DNA of 64,000 nucleotides from assembly GCA_017557425.1 (NCBI GenBank), contig JAFYYU010000007.1:201450-265449 (forward strand). Direction: 5' to 3'. The notes below the pieces were generated by a model. It was not told where the DNA came from, made no database searches, and saw nothing but the letters and a program-made list of their open reading frames with translations. Source of the DNA: Muribaculaceae bacterium. GTDB lineage: Bacteria; Bacteroidota; Bacteroidia; Bacteroidales; Muribaculaceae. Positions 34,415 through 41,077 of this stretch are shown here, piece by piece (positions within the stretch are counted from its first letter, which is position 1; every line of letters begins with the position of its first letter). The translations under genes were made by a program, and so were the position numbers.

Positions 34415-35116
34415 ATGAAATACTATATTGCAGAAAACGGCCAGCAGGCCGGCCCGTTTGAGCCTAGCGAACTGCTGCAGCACGGGTTGACAGTGAATTC
34501 GCTGGTATGGTGTGAGGGAATGGCAAGCTGGACGTCGGCGAGCCAGGTTCCCGAGTTGATGGCCTTGCTGAATGGTCAGACGTTCAATCCCGGCAGCATC
34601 GACACGCAGCTGCCCCCAGTGCCGCAAATGCCCCCGATGGGTGACACGCAGTTGCCGCAAGTGCCGCCCGTGGGTGGAGGTACACAGCAGTCACAGCCGC
34701 TTCCCCAGCCGCAAGCGCCCACCGGCACCCCCTACGGACAGGGGACGACCAATCAGCCGTATGCTCCCCCTCAATACGGGCCGAGCACCAACACGCCGAC
34801 CAACCAAGTGATGCCCAAGACGTGGCTCACCGAGTCGATTCTGGCTACGGCGGCCTCGTTGCTGTGCTGTTTTAACATCGTGGGCATTGTCACGGGCGTA
34901 TTGGCCATCTTCAAAGCCAACGGCGTCAAGTCAAAGTTCATGAAGGGCGACACTGCAGGTGCCAACCAGGATTCAGCATCGGCCAAGAAATGGATGATGA
35001 TTACCGTTGCCGTGGGTGTAGTATGGACGTTGATTCAAGCCTATCGCCTGATTAGCGACCCCTCACTGCTGCAGCAGATTCAGGAAGGTACCGTAGGGTC
35101 GTTGTACAGTTTTTAG
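34415..35116 (+). CDS. GYF_2 plus CD225/dispanin-like membrane protein
   Basis: A 233-residue protein. The N-terminal GYF_2 (DUF4339) domain (about 1-52) shows MKYYIAENGQQAGPFEPSEL and LVWCEGMASW. A Pro/Gln-rich linker (about 60-130) follows. The C-terminal domain has two hydrophobic helices (about 140-165 and 190-210) with a Cys-Cys pair, resembling CD225/dispanin proteins. Such domain pairs are common in Bacteroidetes; function is unknown, probably at a membrane. It converges on ribH. Confidence 0.82.
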   Translation: MKYYIAENGQQAGPFEPSELLQHGLTVNSLVWCEGMASWTSASQVPELMALLNGQTFNPGSIDTQLPPVPQMPPMGDTQLPQVPPVGGGTQQSQPLPQPQAPTGTPYGQGTTNQPYAPPQYGPSTNTPTNQVMPKTWLTESILATAASLLCCFNIVGIVTGVLAIFKANGVKSKFMKGDTAGANQDSASAKKWMMITVAVGVVWTLIQAYRLISDPSLLQQIQEGTVGSLYSF

Positions 35117-35142
35117 ACTTTAGACCTTAGACTTTAGGGTTT
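35115..35142. repeat. 7-bp array between convergent gene ends
   Basis: AGACTTT, AGACCTT, AGACTTT, AGGGTTT in phase. It starts inside the stop of the GYF_2 gene and ends in the ribH stop. Confidence 0.75.
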
Positions 35143-35638
35143 AGTGGCAGAAGTTGCGTGAGAAGTGGGCCATCTTGATGGCCGCTTCGGCAGCTTCTGT
35201 GCCTTTATTGCACAGGCTGCCGCCTGCACGGTCAAGGGCCTGCTGCATGTCGTCACAAGTGAGTACGCAGAAGATGATGGGCACTTGTTGGGTGGCGTTT
35301 AGGTAGGCGCAACCTTGTGTGACGCTGTCGCACACATAGTCGAAATGCGGCGTCCCGCCCCTGATGACACAGCCGATGATGATGACGGCGTCATAACGGC
35401 CGCTGCGAGCCATCTGTGCAGCGCCAAAGGTCAGTTCCACTGTGCCGGGCACATGGGCGACGGTGATGTTCTCGCGGGGGTACCCCTCGCGGTTAAACAA
35501 GTCAAGTGCACCCTGGAGCAGGGCTCCGGTTATCTGGTCATTCCACTCGGCGCAGACGATGCCCACAGTGAGGCCATCGACATGGGGCACAGTATGGAGG
35601 GCGCTGGCGCCCTCTTGTTTATTCAGTTCTGTTGACAT
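35141..35638 (-). CDS. ribH: 6,7-dimethyl-8-ribityllumazine synthase
   Basis: A 165-residue enzyme of riboflavin synthesis that joins 5-amino-6-ribitylaminouracil with 3,4-dihydroxy-2-butanone 4-phosphate. Characteristic elements are VGIVCAEWNDQIT (substrate Trp), VPGTVELTFGAAQMA, and IIIGCVIRGGTPHFDYVCD. The catalytic His lies in GGTPHFDY. The N-terminal ~20 residues are extra. It lies 34 bases after the GDPD part of the upstream fused gene. Confidence 0.96.
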   Translation of the reverse strand: MSTELNKQEGASALHTVPHVDGLTVGIVCAEWNDQITGALLQGALDLFNREGYPRENITVAHVPGTVELTFGAAQMARSGRYDAVIIIGCVIRGGTPHFDYVCDSVTQGCAYLNATQQVPIIFCVLTCDDMQQALDRAGGSLCNKGTEAAEAAIKMAHFSRNFCH

Positions 35639-35672
35639 GATTTCTGCTCTCGGTTTTCAGTCTGAGAGAGGA

Positions 35673-37451
35673 CTATAATTCTTTGGGAAAACGGGCATTG
35701 GTGGTGATGAAATCAACGCCCATGGCCTTGACGCGCTCAAAGTCCTCGACTTTGTCCACGGTCCACACGTTGACCTTGAGACCTGCGGCATGCATGGCGT
35801 CAACGGCCTCCTTGGTGACGATGGTGTGCACCACGTCCAGGTCCATTTTATACTGTTTGCACCATTCCACCCAATCCATGATGGGGCCGTCCTCGTCTCC
35901 TGCGAGTACCTGGACGGTCAGGTCGGGGTAGTGGCGGTGGATGAATTCAACCACGCCGGGCATGAACGAGATGATGACGGCCTTGTCGGTGAGTCCTTTT
36001 TGGTCAATGAGGTTGACCAGGGCGGGAATGCCGTCAAACACAGGCTCGTTTTCGGCTTTGGTATTGCTGTGGATGCTCGTGCTCACTTTAACCTCAATCA
36101 CCGGCACCACATCATATTCCTTGCAGATGTCGAGGAACTCGCCCAGCGTGCAGGGCGTGCCGGCATAGGTGATGCCATGACGCTTCTGGGTGAGCGGGGT
36201 GGCAAGCACACTGGCGGTGCTCATGTCGGCAATCTGTGTTTCGGGTCCTCCCAGGCGCTTGTAACTGGCGTCGTGGCTCACGACAAAAGTGCCGTCGCCC
36301 GTTACCCTGATGTCACATTCCAGTCCCCATGCACCGGCATTGGCTCCGTTGATAAAGGCGGCACGGGTGTTCTCCACCCCCCATTGTGAGCCGCGGTGTC
36401 CCACGATGAGCTGGGCATTCATCCCCAGTGACCCCAGGATGATGAGCGTGGCGGTGAAAATACTCTTGAGCAGTGTCATAATATTCACGTTTTTATTCTT
36501 GTTGTTGAGCAGGTCCTGAATTTCGTGGGCCTCGGCAGTGGCATCAAGCCGCTGTGCCAGGGGCAGCAGTGAGCGCAACAGTTGTTCGGCTGCGGCGCGT
36601 CGGTTGATGAGCCTCATGAGCGCCTTAGCCAGCCCGATGGACAGCACCAGTTCACGATGACCCATTTTTTCGCCCAGTTTCTTTTGGTAGCGCAGGGCCT
36701 TGGTGTAGTATTTGACGGCATTGCGGCTGTTGCCCATTTCCAGCATGATGTCGCCCTCCTTGCCCAGGGTATCCACCAGGTTGGACATGGCTGTACGGGT
36801 CTCGTTGGCATCGCCGTTGTTCAGTTCGCTCATGTAGAGCTCACTGGCACTCTGGTAGTGGGCGAGGACGTTCATCTGTTTGGTCTTGGACTTGATAACC
36901 TCGGTCGAAGCTTCGACGGCCATAAGCAGCAGGGCGCTGAAACGGGCCTCGTTGCGCTTCGACAGACGTTCCAGCAGTTGCTGGGCCTTGGTCAGCTCTT
37001 TAGCAGCACGGCTGTTGTCGCCCATGTCGTGGTGGGCAAGGGCCAGGTTATAGAGCAGCGCCGCCACGATGGCGTTGAAGTCCTCGGTTTTCTTGCCCTG
37101 ATGGGCTGAAAGCACGAGTAGCGCGTTCTCGGCCGATCCGAGTGATAGAGAGGGATTGCCGCCGTCGATGAGCAATGCCATTCGGGCGAGCCATAGCCAA
37201 GCGGCATAGAGTTCGGGCAGCGACATCATGCGCTCGTCGTCGTAGATGAACTCCTCGATCACCTGCTCGGCCTCCAGGTCGCGCTTATTGCTGATCAGGT
37301 ATTCGGCATAACACATCTGCATCTCGGTGACGATGTCTTCTCCCAGGCCCTTGCTGGGCGGCATGGTCCCACTCATGGCCATTTGAGCGCGGGCAATGGT
37401 CATGTCGTTCTTGAAGTGTGGTAATGCGACAGAGACAGGCAGATGGTTCAT
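35673..37451 (-). CDS. TPR protein fused in frame to glycerophosphodiester phosphodiesterase
   Basis: A continuous 592-codon frame. Residues 1-324 are TPR-type helices (cytosolic in character). Residues 325 onwards begin MTLLKSIFTATLIILGSLG, a typical signal peptide, then a GDPD domain (VGHRGSQWGVENTRAA, LECDIRVTGDGTFVVSHDA, VIEVK, VNVWTVD) that cleaves glycerophosphodiesters. A separate GDPD start at the ATG at 36479 is plausible. Either two genes lost the separating stop, or translation starts internally. The TPR portion resembles genes found beside ribH in Bacteroides. Confidence 0.72.
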   Translation of the reverse strand: MNHLPVSVALPHFKNDMTIARAQMAMSGTMPPSKGLGEDIVTEMQMCYAEYLISNKRDLEAEQVIEEFIYDDERMMSLPELYAAWLWLARMALLIDGGNPSLSLGSAENALLVLSAHQGKKTEDFNAIVAALLYNLALAHHDMGDNSRAAKELTKAQQLLERLSKRNEARFSALLLMAVEASTEVIKSKTKQMNVLAHYQSASELYMSELNNGDANETRTAMSNLVDTLGKEGDIMLEMGNSRNAVKYYTKALRYQKKLGEKMGHRELVLSIGLAKALMRLINRRAAAEQLLRSLLPLAQRLDATAEAHEIQDLLNNKNKNVNIMTLLKSIFTATLIILGSLGMNAQLIVGHRGSQWGVENTRAAFINGANAGAWGLECDIRVTGDGTFVVSHDASYKRLGGPETQIADMSTASVLATPLTQKRHGITYAGTPCTLGEFLDICKEYDVVPVIEVKVSTSIHSNTKAENEPVFDGIPALVNLIDQKGLTDKAVIISFMPGVVEFIHRHYPDLTVQVLAGDEDGPIMDWVEWCKQYKMDLDVVHTIVTKEAVDAMHAAGLKVNVWTVDKVEDFERVKAMGVDFITTNARFPKEL

Positions 37452-37476
37452 CAGATGGGTGATTGGGTTTGCTGAT

Positions 37477-38409
37477 TCAATGTTTTAACTCTGCTGCATA
37501 GCGGGCTGCCAGTGCCTCGTCGATGCAGTTGTCAGGGTTGGCGCAGGCCGATGCGATGGCTTGTGCCCCGGTGACGATATCGACCCATGCGGTGCGCGTC
37601 AATTGGTGGACATTGGCATGAGTCACCTCGTTCTTCAGGAGCCCGTAGATGACGCCTGCCGTAAATCCTGCCTGCCATCCCAGCATGTGCTTTGTGGGCA
37701 TGCCGATGGCCGGATGGGTCAGTGCCTTGCCGCCCTTGTCAAAGCGGGTCACCGACAGGTCGGGGTGGATGTGGAGGTAATTGTCGCAGTAAAACTCGAC
37801 ATGATTGGTATAGGCCTGCTGGGCGGTTTCACCAGGATAAACGTCACGCAGGTCTCGCTCGTGGGCAATGACCAGGTCGCTCACTTCCAGATTCTCGAGG
37901 ATGGCGGGCATGACATGGGCAATGTGGAAATTGATGCCGTGCTGGAAACCGGGCAGATACAGAATGATAGCCTTGCGCTCGGCAGCATAGTTGACCAGCT
38001 CAAACAGCGCCTTGCGCTGCGGCTCGGTGATGGCATACAGGGAACCGAACACCAAGATGTCGTCCTCGTCGATGCGCGGCCACACCACGTCAAAGCGTTC
38101 CTTGGGGTACACACCATAGTTGACGAGGGTATCCTTGCCGCCGTCGTTGAAGATGACCGACATGGCGGTGGCTCCGGATGTGTAGCGGTCGATAGATGCC
38201 ACATCGACATGGTGGCGCGTCAGGTAGTCGATGATGATGTCACCCACGCGGTCGGCACAGCACTCGCTCACCAGGGCAACAGGCAGTCCCAGGGTGCCCA
38301 GAATGGCGGCGGCATTGGCGATACGTCCGCCCACAAAGGAGCGTGTGGGCTGGTTATTACTATAAATGGTGTCGAGCACCGATTCGCCGATGGCTATTAT
38401 TTTCCTCAT
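37477..38409 (-). CDS. PfkB-family carbohydrate kinase-like protein
   Basis: A 310-residue ribokinase-fold protein. The N-terminal sugar-side motif is GGRIANAAAILGTLG; an ATP-side region lies near TRFDKGGKALTHP. At the place of the catalytic GAGD motif (about 37660-37685) the sequence reads LGWQAGFTAG, so the catalytic Asp is replaced by Ala. This suggests a non-catalytic or altered enzyme, unless the alignment is shifted. It lies downstream of kdsD, with a palindromic repeat between them. Confidence 0.82.
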   Translation of the reverse strand: MRKIIAIGESVLDTIYSNNQPTRSFVGGRIANAAAILGTLGLPVALVSECCADRVGDIIIDYLTRHHVDVASIDRYTSGATAMSVIFNDGGKDTLVNYGVYPKERFDVVWPRIDEDDILVFGSLYAITEPQRKALFELVNYAAERKAIILYLPGFQHGINFHIAHVMPAILENLEVSDLVIAHERDLRDVYPGETAQQAYTNHVEFYCDNYLHIHPDLSVTRFDKGGKALTHPAIGMPTKHMLGWQAGFTAGVIYGLLKNEVTHANVHQLTRTAWVDIVTGAQAIASACANPDNCIDEALAARYAAELKH

Positions 38410-38440
38410 TGTATTACTGGTTACTTCTTGATGGTTGATG

Positions 38441-38491
38441 GCCGGAGCTCAGCTCCGGCACGGGGGACCCATTAGTATCGCGGGGGACCCC
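38441..38491. repeat. Palindrome-plus-GGGGGACC element
   Basis: A perfect palindrome GCCGGAGCT-C-AGCTCCGGC (38441-38459) is followed by ACGGGGGACCC (38460-38470) and CGCGGGGGACCCC (38479-38491). It resembles the 8656 family in layout but has a different stem. It lies between kdsD and the kinase-like gene. Confidence 0.65.
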
Positions 38492-38492
38492 A

Positions 38493-39101
38493 TTAATATT
38501 CTGTGCCTTTGGCCTTGCTGCCCAGGTAGCCGCCGTGGTGGCGCAGGGCATAGTCCTCGCGGGTGAAGCCTGTGGCACGCATGGTGTTGACCACCAGCAC
38601 GTCGCCGATGACCGTCATCACTGTGGTCGAGGTGGTGGGGGTGAGTCCTAACGGGCAAACCTCTTGGGTATTGCCGGTCCACAGGCAGATGTCGGCCAGG
38701 TGTGCCAGCTTGCTGTCCTTGTTGCCGGTGATGACCACAATCTTGAGTTGAGGATAAAGGTTGTGTGCCAGATCGACAAGGGCACAGATCTCGTTGGTAC
38801 GGCCCGAATTGGACAGCAACAGCAGCACGTCATGGGGTTGCACCACGCCCAAGTCACCGTGCTGGGCTTCGCTCGGGTGCAGGAAAATGGCAGGAATACC
38901 TGTCGAGGAGAAGGTGGTGGCAATGTTGTCGGCGATTTGGCCGCATTTGCCCATGCCCGAGGTGACGAGTTTGCCTCCCTCGTGCTTCACTTGCTCGACG
39001 ATGAGCTTGACCGCCTCCTCATAGGCATCGGTGATGGGTATGCTTTGGACAGCCTTGCTCTCGGCCTCCAGAATATCATGCATTGACTGTTTGACGTCCA
39101 T
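38493..39101 (-). CDS. kdsD: Arabinose-5-phosphate isomerase, CBS-free short form
   Basis: A 202-residue SIS-domain protein that would interconvert ribulose 5-phosphate and arabinose 5-phosphate for Kdo synthesis in lipopolysaccharide. Visible parts are VTSGMGKCGQIADNIA, FLHPSEAQHGDLGVV, LLLLSNSGRTNE, and GLTPTTSTTVMTVIGD. It lacks the C-terminal CBS pair of E. coli KdsD; a CBS-free isomerase is known from Bacteroides fragilis. Its promoter is very close to consensus. Confidence 0.9.
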   Translation of the reverse strand: MDVKQSMHDILEAESKAVQSIPITDAYEEAVKLIVEQVKHEGGKLVTSGMGKCGQIADNIATTFSSTGIPAIFLHPSEAQHGDLGVVQPHDVLLLLSNSGRTNEICALVDLAHNLYPQLKIVVITGNKDSKLAHLADICLWTGNTQEVCPLGLTPTTSTTVMTVIGDVLVVNTMRATGFTREDYALRHHGGYLGSKAKGTEY

Positions 39102-39127
39102 AATTGATAAAGATAGTATTGATTGTG

Positions 39128-39157
39128 CAAAGGTAGTGCAAGCCGAGGACAGAACAA
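39128..39157 (-). promoter_or_regulatory. Promoter of kdsD
   Basis: Minus strand TTG (39157 to 39155), a 19-base spacer, then TACCTTTG (39135 to 39128). It lies 26 bases before the kdsD start. Most of it falls in a directly repeated segment. Confidence 0.75.
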
Positions 39158-39277
39158 AAAGAATTTATTCTTTTTTTATGTCGAGGCGCCGCCTACTTTC
39201 GAGGGCAACAGCCCTCAACGCTAGTGCAAGCCGAGGACAGAACAAAAAGAATTTATTCTTTTTTTATGTCGAGGCGC
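39134..39277. repeat. 56-bp perfect direct repeat upstream of kdsD
   Basis: 39134-39189 and 39222-39277 are identical, separated by 32 bases that contain GAGGG/CCCTC. Each copy holds AAAAAGAAT-TT-ATTCTTTTT and the spacer plus -33 part of the kdsD promoter. The outer copy has lost the -7 match (TAGCGTTG). Confidence 0.85.
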
Positions 39278-39309
39278 ATGTGTATGGACCAAAAAAACGG
39301 TGATTTTAC

Positions 39310-39339
39310 TTGAAAATGTCAAAAAAATGAGTAATTTTG
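39310..39339 (+). promoter_or_regulatory. Promoter of 529-residue secreted protein
   Basis: TTG (39310-39312), a 19-base spacer and TAATTTTG (39332-39339). The start codon follows 65 bases later. Confidence 0.65.
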
Positions 39340-39404
39340 CCTTTTACAGCAATTATAAATGAACACCTGGAACATAAATACTTAACAATCAAATAAATAC
39401 AAAG

Positions 39405-40994
39405 ATGAAAAAATTATTTTTACTTTTTGCGTTAATCTCCATTGCTCTCTCGGCAATGGCACAATTCGACCCGGAACCGAATGACGGGGAATTGTACTAC
39501 TATGGTTTTCATCGCTCAAGTCATGGCGGTGCCGTCAATCCTGTAACCCACACTACGTATGTACAGCAGGCCGGACCTTTTGAGATTTTGTCGAACGTTC
39601 CGCTTGATTTCGGTGGTGATGCATGCGCAATAGGGATTAAGAACATCGTTTACGGATCGGAAGTAGAGTTGGGAGATTACTATGTGGAAGGCGGTTGGTG
39701 TGCCGGTCAGATTATGGTGCCTATACCACAAGTGATCGACACGGGTGCTAAAGGCGGTGGCAGAGCCGTGCTCACGTGGGGAACCGTCAGCTATGACGCG
39801 ACAACAGGAGAGACCACGTTTGTCGTGGACAGTTCGGTAGAATATATTTTCTATAACATGGAAAATGACAGGATCATTATCGAGGGCTCAAGCGGTCCCG
39901 TTGTTGTTGAGGGACCAGACAATGTGTCGTACGAATCCACTGGACCTGCTATCATATGGATGGAAGAAGATGGTGAGGATTACGATTGGGCCGGATATTG
40001 CGAATGGTACACTGAAGTATGCATTGCCATGGATGAAGAGCCCGAGGGCGAGTCGAAGATCTACAAACGCACCAGCGACTGTATCCATTTCGGTGACGAT
40101 GACAGCAAGTCCGTCTCGATCCATTATCCCACCGCCTACCCTGAGCGGATGGAAGATCAAGCCGAAATCGTATTCAGCAATGATGGCAAGACTGTTTACT
40201 TCAAGAACCCGCTCCAGTCGATGAACTATGACACCTGGATCATGGGCACGCTCAATGAAGACAAAACCCGCATCAAGGTTGTCCTGCCGCAGTTCCTGAA
40301 TTTTGAGAATGGTGTTGACTTTGGTGTTCCCTTACAGAAGGGTGAAAGCAAGATGAACCAAGATAATATTTTTGAAGTCACAAGCGAAGAACTCTATTAT
40401 GAGATCAGATACGCTATTGACGGAAATACGATTAAGCTGGTGGCAACTTGGGCCGACTTTACTGCCCCGTATCCCGATAATTTCGTGGCTGACGGCATTT
40501 GTGCCTATGATTCATACGAGGGCGTAGGAAATATCGAAGCCAATATTGTATATACCTTGGAATCGGATACTCCCGAACCTACCGAGAAGACCGAAGAACC
40601 TGTCATCAATGGTTATCCCATGGACAATGGTACAGCCTATTGTGTTGAAATCGTTCCGTCAGAGCCCAGTACTATCTACTACCGTGTACAGAAAGACAAT
40701 GAGCCTTTCACCAACTGGACAACTTACGCCAATGATCTGATCTTCAACAATCGCGGTATTTATCTTGTCGAAGCCTATGCCAAGGCTGACGATAAACTTC
40801 CCAGTAATCATCTTTATCATGAGTTCGAAATTAGTCTGTCCACTGGTGTCGACGAAATGACCGCCGGCAAACAGATTGTGGAATCACGTTACTACAACGT
40901 GATGGGACAAGAGATTCAGCAGCCCGACGGTGTGACGATCATCGTTACTACTTATAGTGATGGTACGACTACCGCTACTAAGGTGATGAAGTAA
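39405..40994 (+). CDS. Secreted protein with sorting-type C-terminus
   Basis: A 529-residue protein with a signal peptide to AMA. A middle segment (EEPEGESKIYKRTSDC to VYFKNP, then DTWIMGTL) is homologous to a module of the 959-residue protein at 31371. It is followed by a chitobiase/fibronectin-like beta region (about 400-480). The last 40 residues (YYNVMGQEIQQPDGVTII to KVMK) match the sorting-type tail seen at 31371 and 53940. Function unknown; probably exported across the outer membrane. Confidence 0.75.
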   Translation: MKKLFLLFALISIALSAMAQFDPEPNDGELYYYGFHRSSHGGAVNPVTHTTYVQQAGPFEILSNVPLDFGGDACAIGIKNIVYGSEVELGDYYVEGGWCAGQIMVPIPQVIDTGAKGGGRAVLTWGTVSYDATTGETTFVVDSSVEYIFYNMENDRIIIEGSSGPVVVEGPDNVSYESTGPAIIWMEEDGEDYDWAGYCEWYTEVCIAMDEEPEGESKIYKRTSDCIHFGDDDSKSVSIHYPTAYPERMEDQAEIVFSNDGKTVYFKNPLQSMNYDTWIMGTLNEDKTRIKVVLPQFLNFENGVDFGVPLQKGESKMNQDNIFEVTSEELYYEIRYAIDGNTIKLVATWADFTAPYPDNFVADGICAYDSYEGVGNIEANIVYTLESDTPEPTEKTEEPVINGYPMDNGTAYCVEIVPSEPSTIYYRVQKDNEPFTNWTTYANDLIFNNRGIYLVEAYAKADDKLPSNHLYHEFEISLSTGVDEMTAGKQIVESRYYNVMGQEIQQPDGVTIIVTTYSDGTTTATKVMK

Positions 40995-41016
40995 ACTTAT
41001 TCCGCCGAAAAAATCA

Positions 41017-41061
41017 GTCGGCTATGGTTGTTCTGATACAGCCATAGCCGACAGTTTTTTT
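41017..41061 (+). terminator. Terminator after 529-residue gene
   Basis: An 11-bp stem (41017-41027 with 41042-41052) followed by AGTTTTTTT. Confidence 0.85.
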
Positions 41062-41077
41062 ATTGATGGGTGTGGGG

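Noticed and set aside
36480-37451. Separate TPR gene with its own stop
   Set aside because: No stop codon occurs before the GDPD segment in this sequence, so a fusion is reported.
39134-39277. CRISPR-like or insertion-sequence repeat
   Set aside because: Only two copies, no spacer series and no transposase; better explained as promoter-segment duplication.
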